From Brachionus rotundiformis (Eukaryota; Rotifera; Eurotatoria; Ploima; Brachionidae), in NCBI GenBank assembly GCA_016802295.1, contig JAESIW010000207.1:1397796-1461795 (forward strand): a stretch of DNA of 64,000 bases, read 5' to 3'. The position numbers and the translations under genes were made by a program. This document shows, piece by piece, positions 47,418 to 60,917 of this stretch (positions within the stretch are counted from its first letter, which is position 1; each line of letters begins with the position of its first letter). A model generated the notes under the pieces. That model ran no database searches. It was not told the DNA's origin and saw only the letters and a program-made list of their open reading frames with translations.

Positions 47418-49572
47418 AGCACACACTCACTATTTGAACATTAGTTCTTATCTAAGATTAATATCAATTTATTTATCTAATATAAATACAAAAAAAGAAA
47501 AGAAATTTAGCTATTGTTTTGAAGTTATGTAGCTAGGATGATTTATAATATTTTGAAAAACCTTTAGCAAAAAACCATTAGGTTTTGTAAGTGAAAAAGA
47601 GAAAAAAAGAGCTATATTAATTTATATAATAAAAAATTCTAAAAAATTTTAGCATAATTTAGCGAGATTTATACGAAAGTTGGCGTTAGTGCAGATAAAG
47701 GCGCACTACAACAAATACTAAAAATACAAAAATCCAATAAAATATAAATATTAATGGCGAATTTGTATTAAAATAGCCCATAATCAAAATTCGATTAAGA
47801 ACGTGATTAATTCAAATTTTTTTTTATTTTTATTTTTATATACTTTTATATTTTAAAAACCAAAATCTAAATTCAAGCTTAATTAAATTTTAAATAGTCT
47901 AACTTTCTTTGAATTGGAACGACAATACCTCTAGTTAAAAATACCAAAAATAATTAAAAATCCCCTGACTTTTGGATTTGTAAATAGAAATTGTCTAAAA
48001 CAAAACTTTGGTTAGTAAAAGATCACTGCTTGGATAATCAAATTTCCACTGGGGTTACGTAAATAAAGTCAAGCTAATTTCAAGCATTTAAATGGGCTTT
48101 GTATCTTTTGAAACAAGCTTAGAAATTAAAAAAATTATTTTTTTCTTTTTATTATATTTGTTGAGCTTCATTTAAATTTGAAGAAATATAAAAAAATTTT
48201 ATATATATATATATATATATATGTGTGTAAATATCTGGCTTTTGGAAAATTTAATTTAATTTAAAATTGGAGAGCTTCGTTCGATCTCGGTCAATGGTTT
48301 AGGAGATTGCGGATAATAGATGTTAAATTCTTGGAATGCTTTGAGCAAATAAAATTAATTTACCTTAAAAATAAAGAAAAAAATTAATTACAATGATTTT
48401 TTAATTCTGATTTTAAGAGTAAAAAAATAGAAAAAAAAAAAACCCCAGTGCCAAATCATCAGGTACTTTTTTAAATTCAGTCTGATAAACATTTTTTTTT
48501 ATAAACTTAAAATAATTTTAGCATAATAACAATTGAAAAATTATATTCTTTTACTATTAAAAATAAACTTGATTCAATCTAATATTATTAAATAAAATGT
48601 TCTAAATTAAATTGGTTGATGTTTGCCAAAAGAATCCATTCTGTCTCATTTGTATCTTATTCAAAAATTTAATTAAATTTTTTGAATTGTTTATATTTAC
48701 TAAACATATAAATGATATATTCTTGGTTGATTTAGGAGCAAATAAGTTAATTTTGTGTATTTTTGTATTAGTATATTTGTTGTAAATTTAATTAGCAAAA
48801 AAAAAAGAGACAAATAATTAAGTAAAAAAAGAGTAGATATTTTACACTGATAAAGTCTGAATCAATTGAAGCCAAATTTAAGAATTTGTTCTATATTTAC
48901 ACATACCCTTGATATCATAAAAAAAAGAAGAAACTTCTAAAAATAATAATTTTTATATGAAATTAAATATTTATTATAAATTACCTAGCAATTTTATTTT
49001 TTAAATCATTAGTTTTTGGCTCAAAAAAAGAGAAAAAGAAATTTTTTCCATCTGTTTGGCTCAGATTATTAGGCTTGCTCATTTTAGCTTAGTTCTTAAG
49101 CTCATTTGTTTATTCAAGTTTGTTATTCCGGCTATGTTATCTAAAATTATGAGTAAATAATTTATAAATATTTCATTTAGAGCAATCAATCAAAATTTTC
49201 AATAAACTATGAAATTCAAGATCGTGTTTGATTTAGCTTGATTATGAATATAGCAGTAATGAAGCAATTAACATTTTTTAAATTTGATTAATTTAATTAA
49301 ATTTTTAATTTTATATTAAATTACTATTTATCAACAATATTGAAAAAATAAATTTGATTTTTTTTCTATTCAATGAGTAAGCCTAATTAGTAATCCAAGA
49401 GGAGTAGATCTTCTTAAAGTTTCTCAAAGATTAAGTTGTTATTGTTTGTGGTAAAATCTGAGGATTATCCGCCATCGTTTTGGTCTTAAATAGCTCTAGA
49501 TTTTAAAATAGAAGATTTCAAAATAATTTTTACTCTTAAAAATAAAACAAAAAATAATAAAAAAGCTATAAA
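47418..49572. other. Long AT-rich intergenic region
   Basis: No coding exon or known repeat recognised. It contains a TA dinucleotide microsatellite (48200-48228) with a short TG extension. The innexin promoter should lie at its left end and the EPS8 promoter at its right end. Confidence 0.6.
48200..48228. repeat. (TA)n microsatellite
   Basis: Eleven TA units followed by GTGTG. Confidence 0.95.
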
Positions 49573-52500
49573 ATGCCGTCAACAATAGATAAAATCGAGC
49601 AAAGAGCTTGGAAAAACAATGCCAAGATTGCAAAACATTCCGAGGCCTTAGAAATTCAGCAACAACAACAAATTAACAAAGCTAAAAAACTCAATTCAAA
49701 TGACAAAAATGCCAAAAACGGTTAGAAAACTTTCTATACCTGTTAAGGTGTTATTTTACCAATAAGAACCTTAAAAAAAACACACTTTTTTCTGATTTAA
49801 GTAGCAGAGAGAAAAGATAGAGTTTCAAAGTCGCGTCGAATAAAAACATAAAGGTACTTATCTCTAAGTGGCACTTGTTTTCTTTTTCTTTTTCTTTTTT
49901 TTTCTAAATAATTATGAAAAACTTACCTTGACTACTTAAATTAGATGTAAAAGAACAAAAAAATTATGCTTTTTAAATTGTGAGTATGGCTTTGTTTCTG
50001 GCAAAGAAGTAAAACTAGACTCAAATTTGCTTTATGGAGAGTGTGGAGGGTATATTTTGTCCAAGCTGGTATCTTTCTACTGGCTGCGTAGAGCAAATAA
50101 ACTGTTTTTAGTAAACAATTTTCTCCAAATAGGGCTTCGGTGGTTGCGCAATCGTTTGATTGTCACTTGACGCCCAAACATCCAAAGATTCTTTGAAAAG
50201 CAACTCTTGAATTTTATTTATTTCATGAGTTTATTCATTTAGGATATCACATAACCATAATAATAAAATCAGGTGTATTAACTAGAAAATATGATAAATG
50301 GAAAAATGTGTAAAAACTACTTGAGATTTGAGAATATTTTTTATTTTCTATGTAGTTAAGTTATATAATGTTCACTAGTGTCTGTGATCTAAAACATTTT
50401 TTTTTATTTTACATTTCCAAACTCGTAGCTTTAATAAATATGTATTCGAAATTCCAAGTCAAATAGGAGATAATTTGCTTCGTAATTAGATATAGCTAAT
50501 ATTTGGATAAAGCTGAGCAAAGATTAGATTTGGACCAATTTAAGCTTTAGTCAAAAGATATTTGGAAATTTTAGTCTACCAGAATTCACTTAATCCAATT
50601 TAAGTTAATAAGAAAAAATTTTTTTTGGTTTTTTTTCCTCTTAAAGTTTAATTTAACAAAAAATGATGAAATTAAATTAAATTAAATTTTAAAAATAGAT
50701 TTTTTTATTTTTACAAGGCTGAGTTTATTGTTGTAGGTTCGTGATCCTTTCAAAACGACTTGATTAATGTTTGAGAGCTGATTCAATAAGATTGTATTTC
50801 GTAATTAAATTAGTTAAAGTTTATTAAAATTTAGTTATTTATTGAGAAAAAAATTTTTTATACTTTATTATCTTCTTTTATTTAAATCATAAAGTTGAAT
50901 TGAAATTTAATAGTGTGAAAAAATAAAGCAAGTTTTTCAGCTCCACTCAGAGCTTTTTTAATTGAGTTAATTTTGTTAAATTTGCCAAATTTTGCTTAAA
51001 TGGTTGCCGCACCAGATATGCTAAAGTATAGTTTACAAGTGTTTTTAAGTTGATTTAATTTTTGCCAAACAGTGCCAAGTTTATTTAAAAAATGAGCTAT
51101 TTAAGTAGGTGAAATGAAATTTTGCCGAAATTCCAAAATGTTTATTCTATTATATAATTAGCTAAATTTTTTAAATACAGCTAAAAAATAACAATTTTTT
51201 ATCAACTCTTACACATAAAAAAATTATATATTTTTTTTCAATCGACAATGTTTTCCCATTGTTGCCTCTTTAAAGGGTTAAATAAATTTTTTAAATTTTT
51301 TTAACAAAATTTTATTTAAAAAAATTGGTCTAATTTGGAAAATATAATTTTTTTTTTAAATCTAAATAAATAAAATATTATAATATGTTTTTATCTGTTA
51401 CTTGTTGTGTAGCTAAAGGCGAAAATCGGCCTAGACTCAGCCATAATTAATTTTAATTATGTGATTATCAAATTTTTAAAAAATAATGGTAAAAATTATA
51501 ACATTTGTTTTAATTAGATGAAAAGACACTTGATCCTAATGCAATGATATCTCCGAGAAATTATGTTAAGAGGAAAAATTTCTATGGTCCAGTGTTTGAC
51601 GTGGATCACTTGGCAACCTTTACCATCAGTGCCAAGCAGGGCTTGCTCAAGGCCGAAGATGGAATGCGAAAATTGCGCAGCATGGAAAAATTGCACGGCA
51701 TCACGAGCATGCGGTGCCAGCTGCAAATCGATTCGAATTACTTGGTAGTGTACGACAAGAGTATGGGCCAAGAGGTGGAAATATTCCCGCTGGATTTGGT
51801 CACCGAGCCTACCAGCGTGCTCAGCGATGACCGGCAAGAGGCGCTCAACAACATAGTCCTATTCACCGTGCTCGAGGACAATCGCAAGAGCAAGGGCCAC
51901 TCGAGCACGGCGCCCACCGAAATGCACATTTTCCAATCGACCAGAGCGCACTCGAGCGAGATTGTGGACGAAATAGTGCGCGTCAAGTCCGGCGGAGCGC
52001 TTCCCTCGCACCGCTCTGAGCTTCCCGAGACCAAATATGCTCCGACCACTGCCGAAATACTCAACAACAATGTGTACAAACAGCGGGCCGGCTATTCGGC
52101 CCAGGTCAAGCCTAGCAAGGCCTCTGGTCAAGTTGATTTCGATGTCCAGGTGCTTAACCATTGCTTTGACGACATTGAGCGCTTTGTGACCAGGCTACAA
52201 AATTCCATCGACTCGTACAAAGAGCTCGAAAAGCGCAAAAAAGAGCGCAAGTCGAATAAAAAATACATTGGTGACGGCATGCTTACCATGCGCTCTCAGA
52301 TGCCATCCACACACAATTTTGTAGATATATTCCAAAAAATAAAATTGTCTCTGAATCTTTTGGCCAAATTAAAAGCTCACATACACGATCCAAATGCGCC
52401 AGAACTTGTACATTTCCTATTCACACCACTAGCATTAATAGTAAATACCACGCGCGATCAGCCGTACCAAGGCATTGGCAAAACAGTTTGGACGCCCTTA

Positions 52501-55154
52501 TTGACCAAAGATGCCAAAGAGCTGCTTCTCAATTGTCTCACGTCCAAGGAACAAGACTTGTGGTTGTCGCTAGGCGACGGATGGCTGACTACGCGCCAAG
52601 AGGCCCGACAACAGCCCACTCTGTTCGCCAATCTAAACAATGATGTCTACAACCCGGTATTTTATGACGGATGGTCGCCAAAGATCGCCCAAGAGAGCGA
52701 CTCCATTGACCACATTGAAAAGCTGGCCATGGAGACGGCAGCCAATGTCAAGGCCAACAGTCACAAGTACAATCCACCTTTGCCAATTCAAAAGTCGCGC
52801 TACTATGCCAACACACAACCAATTAGTATGGAAGAGCCAAGAGAGCAGAACAATGCGGCCATGTCACCGCGAGTTATCAAAAATTATGATGAAATGAAAA
52901 AATGGGCCGATAAATTGGTCAAACAGGGCGCCAAGGTCTACGAAGTAATCCACGACAGACAGGCCAACAATGAAAAAGAGCTGAGTGTGCGGAGCACAGA
53001 GCTGGTCGAGGTCTTGGACGACAAGCGAAATTGGTGGCGATTGAGGAATTTTTATGGACATGTCGGCCATGCACCGGTCACCATACTTAAACCCTTCGAG
53101 GCCATGGCCCACTATAATCACCAAGATAAAGTTGGTTACTTTTAATTTAGCTTCAAACAGTGATTTTTATGTCGTTTTTATTATTTATCTTTTATTATAT
53201 TATTTTTTTTTTATTCAGAGAGAAAAAAAGCACATTTTGAACAGTTTTTAGATATCTTTATTTTAATATTTTTATCAAAAAAATAGAATAGTGATGGTAA
53301 ACAGCAATCGTCAATTTTAATATCGTCTTCCTCCCTTTCTAGTTTGTCAAATGCGGAAACTTCCGACTCAAAGGCTAAAAGTAATATTTTTGCTTGCTCG
53401 ATTAAGTTGGCTTTTTAGTCCAAGAAAGTGAGGAGTCTAAGATGAATAAATTGCGTTTTGTTGGTCAATCGTTTTTTAAAGCTGTACAATTTTGCTATTT
53501 AATCAAAGCTAGTTTAATCACCAAATTTTTGCTTTTTTTCTTTTTAATTTTTGATTCAAAGTGCTTTTTTTATTTTATTATTTTTAATTATTATTATTAT
53601 TAAAATTATTATTATTTTTGGTCTATTTTAATCTCAATAAAAATTAATTAATTCACAAAACGCAATTTATTTTTTTCCAATTTAATCGTCCATCATGGTA
53701 AAAATAACCAGCAGACTAGTTAATTGAATTAAGTTATTATTTTGTTGAGCATATTGAATATCTTATTAATGTCGAATAGATAAGGTTGGAAAATTTTTGT
53801 TTTTCTCCTATGTGGGTGTTCGGCAACATCTTGGGAAAAGAGCAAAAATGGCTGAGTGTATGTTCTAGTGATTCTGGGAATCTTTTTGGCTTCGATAGCT
53901 TTTTAAATAAGCAAACAAACCGAGAGAAAATAGGCAAATCAATTTAAAAAAAAATAATTTATTTTTATATGTTTATCTTATTCTAAATTTAATAGATGAC
54001 TAGAAATACATTTATTTTGGCCTACATTTTAATTTAGCTTTCTAATTAAAAAGCTTTTTGAACTTGTGTTAGCTGGTAGAATGTTAAAAATTGGCATCTT
54101 TTAAATATCAAAATTGATAGAAGAAAAACACAATATCTAATCTAACTTTTATATAACATTTAGTGTAGTAAATACATCCGAGTTATCTTTGTATCTTTTA
54201 GTTGCTTGCTTTGCTTATAATAGAAGCTAATTTAATCTAAAATTAAACTTAAAGTCAACTTAACTTATCTTGAAAAAGAAAAATGTCTACCTTTGCCAAA
54301 AGATCATTTAAATATACTGGGTTCACCGACTGCCAAGAAAAATGAGCCCATTTGTCCGCTCAACCAGCAGCCAAAACAGGTAAAAACAGCACAAGATTAC
54401 ATCATGGAGGTTAACAGGAACCAAAATGTCAAAAAGAATGTGCAGTCAAAAGAAAACATTGAGCAATTTATGGAAAAAATTGGCCCACTTAAGGGCGAAC
54501 TGAGGGACGCGATCGAAAGCCGGATGAGTCGAGGAAACAGAAGTGAATTAAGCTCCAACAGAGATAGAAGTAGAGAGAACCAAGTACTGATAACTAACCA
54601 ATCTTCAGTAGCTGATATAAAACGATTTCTTCAATCGAAAGGATTTTCGAATAAGTTAGAAAATTATATAATTTAATGAGATAAAAAGTTTATTAAATTT
54701 ATTTATCTTTTTTGCATAGAGTTATATTGATGTTTAGTGAATTAAATGGTGCTCAGCTTTTTTCATTAAATCGTGAAGATTTTGAAAAATTTTGCGGCAA
54801 AGAAGAAGGCATACGACTAGATAGCCATGTAAAAATACAGAAAAGTCTATCCGGAGTAAGCTTTTAAGTTTGCGTATTATTATAGATAAACAAATAATCT
54901 AAACTCAGTTGATTTACTTTGTAACCAAAACCCTATGGAACTTTGAACACTTAGAATAAATTTAATACTATTTAAATAAAATTAAAAATTTATTTTATTT
55001 AAAGTTTATATCTTTTATATTTGAATTTTATATTAGATAATTCATATATGTATTTTTTTTTCATTAGTATGAGAAACAAGCAACCGAATTGACCAGAATA
55101 CTTCAAAAAAGAAAGGAAAAAAGCGAGAATAATATCGAGAATACCATTTTATAA
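49573..55154 (+). CDS. EPS8: EPS8-family actin regulator
   Basis: EPS8 caps and bundles actin and links receptor signalling to Rac through ABI1/SOS1. The first exon 49573-49721 joins in phase 1 over a 1.8-kb intron to a large exon from about 51516 (AAC G | AT GAA). This encodes the PTB domain (residues ~60-190; FDVDHLATFTISAKQG), the conserved central helical region (NHCFDDIERFVTRLQNSI, FQKIKLSLNLLAKLKAHI, DLWLSLGDGW) and the SH3 domain (LSVRSTELVEVLDDKRNWWR, about 52980-53110). The C-terminal SAM-like effector region follows at 54270-55154 (ADIKRFLQSKGFSNK, then LNGAQLFSLNREDFEKFCG). The linker between 53130 and 54270 is not resolved; a short candidate exon starts at about 53342. The proline-rich stretch of vertebrate EPS8 appears to be short or missing. 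Confidence 0.92.
49722..51515 (+). other. EPS8 intron 1
   Basis: 1.8 kb between phase-compatible splice sites (gttag.. at 49722 and ..aattag before 51516). A less AT-rich patch at about 49980-50210 reads like old coding sequence but gives no continuous frame or recognised family. Confidence 0.55.
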
Positions 55155-55568
55155 AAACTCATTTGTTAGCTTTTATTTTTATATTTTTTCTAATAAAATG
55201 TTTTAATTAAATAGCTTGCTTTTTGGCCCTCTATTTTGATTAAGATAAACTGTAAACTAATCTTGAAAGAGATTCGGTGTCCACACGCAACAGTGAGTTG
55301 AATTTTAAAGCTTAATTAGACCGAATCATCAAAAATAAGCTCTTTAATATTTTTACATATTTCACAAGACACATAAATTTTTATCTAAAAAATATTAAAT
55401 TTCGAATAGATTTATCAAAATTCCATAAAAAAATAAAAACTCAATTAAATTTATCTAATTTAAGATCATAGTTTATAAAACCAAGCATCTGTTTTGAAAT
55501 AAATAAATTCATTTTGAATAAAAAAAAAATTATCTTTATTAAGTATAATTCTAAAAAATCAAGACTTA
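55155..55568. other. Spacer between EPS8 and the SLC6 gene
   Basis: 414 bp, AT-rich, no feature recognised; it should hold the EPS8 polyadenylation site and the SLC6 promoter. Confidence 0.5.
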
Positions 55569-57989
55569 ATGACTAAATCAAGTGACAAACACGGTGAGCA
55601 TCATATACACTTACCACATATTCATTTGCCACATGCTCATCACCGCAAAGAATGGTCGAATCCGATCGAATTCTTAATGACTTGTGTGGGCTTCGCAGTT
55701 GGTCTAGGCAATGTGTGGCGCTTTCCCTACTTGTGCTTCAAAAACGGCGGCAGTAAGTCCTGAAATCACAAATTGGTTTACTTACTTTTACTTAAATAAA
55801 AAAACAAAAACTAATTAGGTGCATTTGTGATTGCTTTTTTGAGCATGCTTTTTATAATTGGACTGCCGCTATTTTTCCTAGAGATTTCCATAGCTCAGTA
55901 TTCGAAATTCGGGCCTTTGGAAATATGGAAAGCAGTGCCCATGGTCAGAGGTAAAAATCGTAAAATATTTAATTTTATTTTATTAAAAAATTGTCTCTTA
56001 TCAGGCATTGGTATATGCACCCTAATAATTGCTTCATTTATCTCTTTATATTACAACATATTAATTGCTTACTCGCTCATTTACGCCATTTCCTCCTTCT
56101 TACCAACCCTTCCATGGACCAAGTGTGACTTTTACTGGAACAACCCTAAGTGCTGTGTCGCTTCATCCACAATTAAAAATATAAGTGGTGTATTGACAAT
56201 GATAAACAATTGTCCATTGGACAGTGAATCGCCAGCAAAGCAATATTTTAAGTAAATTAACTGGTTTTAAATTCCAAGATATTCAAGAAGTTATTTTTTT
56301 CAAGTAATTATGTTCTTAATATTTCAAATGGTATTGAAGAGCTTGGCGAAATAAATTGGTAATGCAATGAAAATTTTTTCTTTTGCCAAAAAGTACTAGT
56401 TTTGTTTTAGGAAGGTGGCAGTGAGTTTGTTAGTTTGTTGGTTTTTGATATTTCTTAGTTTGTCCAAAGGAGTTCAATCTTTGGGAAAGTATGGTCGTAT
56501 TTAATTTTTTCTATCAATAATTTAATTAAATGATAACAAAATAAAACTATCTTTTTAAGAGTCTCCTATCTGACAGCTATATTTCCATACGTGATGATCA
56601 TAGCATTGATAATAAGAGGTGTCACTCTTGAAGGTGCCATGAATGGCATTGAATATTTTATCCTAAAGATAAATACTGAAAAACTAAAAGATCTTGAAGT
56701 ATGCTTGGAAATATTGTTGACCAAATTTGAATTAATTTCTGTTTAGACTTGGGTCGATGCTGCCAACCAGGTCTATTTTTGCCTAAGTATAGCTCAAGGC
56801 GGCCTGTATACACTCGGTAGACACAATTCTTTTAACTACAACCATCAAAGGTTTTAGAAATAAAAAAAATTAAAAAAAAAAAAGATAAATGAAATATTAA
56901 TTGGTTTGTTATTTTTATTTTAGAACAAGTACTATAGTGGCTATTCTTGACGGATTTACTGGTATTCTAGCTGGTTTGGCTATTTTTTCAGTCCTTGGCT
57001 ACATGTCCCACAAGACAGGCATTGAAGTCAAAGATCTAGCAGTCGGTGGACCAGGCCTATCATTTATAGGTGTTTTTAAAATTCTATTTATCTAAAATTA
57101 AAATAATTTCTTAATATGAAGTATATCCGGAAGCTCTGTCTCTGATGCCGTTTCCATGGATTTGGTGCATATTTTTTTTTCTTATGATGATAACCATTGG
57201 ATTCGGCAGCATACTTAGTTGGATGGAATGTGTTCTTGACTCAAGTACAGAAATACTCAAGAAATACATAAATTCAGAGCAGAAAAAAACAATTTTTAGA
57301 CTGAGTGTGTGCTTGTTGTTTTTTTTGGTGGGAATTTTGATGGCAACTAGAGTAACTTATCTAAATTTAGAATAAAAAAATTTATCTATAATCAAACAGA
57401 GCGGGCTGTACATTCAGAATTATTTGGACTTTTTTGTGACTGGTTATCCAGTGTTGATATGTGCTGCTTTGGAATCACTGTGCATTGGATGGGTCTATGG
57501 AGTGAGACGGCTAAAAGAGGACATTAAGCTTATGCTAGGATCTTATCCGAACATATATTGGGTTGTGTGCTACAAAGTGTTAACACCTTTGGGAACTTTG
57601 GTGAGAAAAAACTATCTAAAATGTTATTAAATTAACTTTTATAATCAGGCTGCGGTACTTTTGTCCCTAATAGCCAATGCTAAAGTTTCACTAAATGACT
57701 ATGAGTACCCAATATGGTCCCAAGTTGTTGGCTACATACTTGTAGTCTTGATTTTGTCGCCTATTCCAATCTGTTTTTTTTTCTCAGTAAAAAGACTCGG
57801 ACTTAAAAATGTAAATTTATTTAATTAATTCAAGATTAATTTGGATTAATTTGGATTTATTTTATAAAGATTTTAAAACCAGAAAAAGACTGGCTTCCGG
57901 CTATTAAGAAACAAAATGAAAATGAAATCGACATGAAAAATATGAACGGAATTGATAACATGAGCTTTAATGAAGAATTCAGATTTTAA
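55569..57989 (+). CDS. SLC6-family transporter with altered ion sites
   Basis: SLC6 proteins are Na+-coupled symporters for neurotransmitters, amino acids or osmolytes. About eleven exons with short introns encode roughly 600 residues and all 12 membrane helices of the LeuT fold. TM1 carries VGLGNVWRFPY, TM3 YYN, and loop 2 has Cys and NIS. The N-terminus is His-rich (EHHIHLPHIHLPHAHH). By alignment to SERT: TM1 Asp98 is Gly, as in amino-acid carriers; chloride ligands Tyr121, Ser336 and Ser372 are Phe, Cys and Gly (only Gln332 kept); Na1 Asn368 is Asp; Na2 Asp437 is Gly. These are by-eye alignments from memory. The changes suggest a chloride-independent or otherwise atypical carrier. Substrate is not predictable. 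Confidence 0.92.
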
Positions 57990-58674
57990 TGTTCTTTTTT
58001 ACTTTTATATTCAATTTTTTTAATTTTGTTTAAATAAAAAATTTAAGAAGATAATGTCTGTCTAAAGAAATAAAGACTTGAGTTTCTGCTTTAAAAGATT
58101 CTAAAAATTACTTATTTTAATAATAATGTTTTTGATGACCCTTGTCCATTACCAAGAAAAATTTTATGAAATTTGAGAAAATGTAAATAAAATCATCCAG
58201 TAATCTAAAAATGAAAAATAGGTCCAAAATTGCCAGAAAATAAAATGATTGCTGAGCAAAACATTTCCAATTAGGTAACTACCATAGAAAAGCTATTCAA
58301 AGACAAAATACTAAACGGTCTATTGGCAAATTAGTCAAGCAATTTAAACCAGCTTTTTTTAAAGCCTTTTTAAATCAAAAATTCAAAACTGTAAAAAAAT
58401 GTTTATAAAAATATTTGTTGAAAATTATTTATTCAATAATCAAAATTAAATAATATAAAAATATTTAATTAAAATGTTTTTTTTTAAAGAAAAATTAAAT
58501 TAAAGCTAGCTTCATTTTTGTTCGATTTAACATTCGAATAGAATAAACTATCTATTTTTATAATAATTAAATTTAATCAAAAAATAAAATATTAATTTAA
58601 TTGTTTAATTTATCAAAATAATTTATTTACATAAAAATTAAACATCTTGGAATACTGTCACCAATATTTCTAGT
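57990..58674. other. Spacer between convergent SLC6 and helical-protein genes
   Basis: AT-rich, no coding signal; both neighbouring genes end here (tail to tail). Confidence 0.5.
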
Positions 58675-60917
58675 TTATCCAACTAATTTATTTACTTGTT
58701 TGGTCGATTTGAGGAACTTTTGATCGCGCACCGGCGACACAGACCTAAAACTAGCTGAATCTAGGCGCTCTCTTTTTTCTTGGTACCTTCTGGAACGATT
58801 CAAAAAATTCAAATAAACCACCGACTCAGGCTTGTAATTCAAACTGATTAATTCCTGTTGTCTGCTCAATGAATCAGTGGAACTGGCATCTATTTCAATA
58901 AGTATTTCATCATTAAAGTCCATGTTAAAGGTGACATGCTTGGTAACATGTTTATTATCAGTCTTAATTATAGATTTACACTTTATCTGTTCAACCTGAA
59001 TTTTGATATCTTTCTGAATGTCTTCTATGCTACGGTCCGAATCGTTAAGGTAATAGGTGTCATTTGAAGAGGAAGATCGAGTGGAAGAAATGGACTCGGA
59101 TGAGTCCGATGACAGATTGAGCTTGGTAATGAGATCAGTTTCGGCCTCGAGTGCTTGCTTTTTTTGTCTATTGGTCAAGATTGTGCAGTTTGAACTTGAT
59201 GAAGAGGATGATAGAAGACTGGAAGACATTGAGAGTCTCGATGGACTCGACCATAAATCCGTATTGGTCTCTATGGCAGGCTTAATGCCTGTATACTCAC
59301 CAGTTGAATAAAGATTCTTTACAATTGCCAAGCAACAAGAAGATATGAATTCATTTGTTGAATTGAGTAAGGACTTAAATTTGGAGTCAATGTCCAAGCT
59401 AATTAATTCTTCACATCCTGGCTTACCAATTCTGGCGACCAGTAACCACAATACTTCACAGCTGCCAGCCACCAAAGCCATATTTGAACTTTTTAAATGA
59501 GTATCAGACAAAAATTTGAACAAGCCAAGTGCCATTGGAGCATCTATTTGGCTTGAAATAGACTTTAAAAGCTTAATTAGTAAGTCGTCTAATTTTTCAT
59601 TTAATTTCGAAAATAAATAGATAAAATTCTTGAGTTTTATTATTTGGCATATTTTTATTTTATTTGGATAGAAGAGACTCAAATTGTGCATCATTACCAA
59701 ACTTATGCGCAATGTTGCCATGTCTAAATGCTCCTCACAAACAAGATTAGCATAAATTTTACCAAGCTCCAAGTCTTTTAGAACCCTTGGATCTATTTTA
59801 GATAAACTATTTAGGAAAATAGTCGTATCACAAACTAATAAATGGTTGGATAGACATTTTTTAAGCGCGCTCAAAAACCAACTCTGGTTTAATGGAATAT
59901 TTAAAACTTTAATTAAATCATTTAAAATTTTGATACAAATGGAAGTTATTTGTATAAAAAAATCTGATTTCTTAAAATCAAAAAGCCAAATGACTTGAAT
60001 TAGCTCAATTAGGGCTGCATGGCCGCCTTGTTCAATGAACAAAGTTGATTCGACGCTGGTCAGTGTGTTTTGGATCAAATTTAAAATATCAGTATTGGCT
60101 GCTGGGTCCAAATTTTGAGTTTGTCTGGAAATTATTGTTTCTGATAGATTGGAGATAATTAGAATAATTTGATAAGTTGATTCGGATTTGGGGTCCATTT
60201 TGGTCTTGACAATGTTAAAGAACGCTTCTTGGGCAAAACGTCTTGACACTAGTCGCCTGTTTAAAATTTCTAGTGGAAATTGGTCATGGGCAAGATTTTT
60301 TTTTTGGCTCAGTTCGAACAGTTCGTACCATTCTTCAAAAATTATGCCACTCAGGACACTTTGAAGTGACTTGATGGAATTTTCGGTAAGTGTGCTCATG
60401 GTCTCGGTGCATTTTGTTAGGTTGAGTATTATGCGGCTGTTCAATTCCAGGTTTCTTGTGTTATACATTGACGCCAATGAGAGAATTTGGTCAATCTTGA
60501 AAAATTAAAAAAAATAAAATATCTATCATTGTTTATCTTTTTAAAATTGATGAAAATTTTAACTATTTATTTATTTTTAAATAAAAATTTAAGTTGGAGA
60601 ATTAAATTAAAAAAATTAATTAGTATAATCCATCAAGACAGATGCTTAAATATGAACAATATTGACTTATTAGAAATCTTTTGAAAAGTCTTTCCTTTCA
60701 GAGTAAATATTTAATTATTATTCTCATATTTTATTTAGTAAACATAAACATAAAACTCTTTAAATTAATACAAACAGAATTTTTTTTTTAATCTCTAATT
60801 AAGCTTGAAATTTAAAAGCTAAATTAATAGAATTACTTTTTGATTCATGCGATGGTCAATGTGGTGCGGGTGGTCGATTGTTTGATTCGAATCTTCGGTC
60901 TTGATTGCCAAATCCAT
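58675..60917 (-). CDS. Unrecognised helical (armadillo-like) protein with Ser-rich tail
   Basis: A short first exon, 60917 to about 60840 (MDLAIKTEDSNQTIDHPHH), is followed by a ~340-bp intron with acceptor ttcaag, then one long open exon from about 60497 to the stop at 58675: about 630 residues in all. The first ~390 residues are regular amphipathic helices with Leu/Ile spacing like armadillo or HEAT repeats (LIELIQVIWLF, EVLWLLVARIGKPG, FISSCCLAIVKNLYSTG). The rest is disordered and Ser-rich (SSSLLSSSSSSSNC), with a basic end (RSRRYQEKRERLDSASFRS). I cannot name a family. The first exon is a prediction from phase and splice motifs; the long exon also contains an internal ATG at 60468. Confidence 0.7.
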
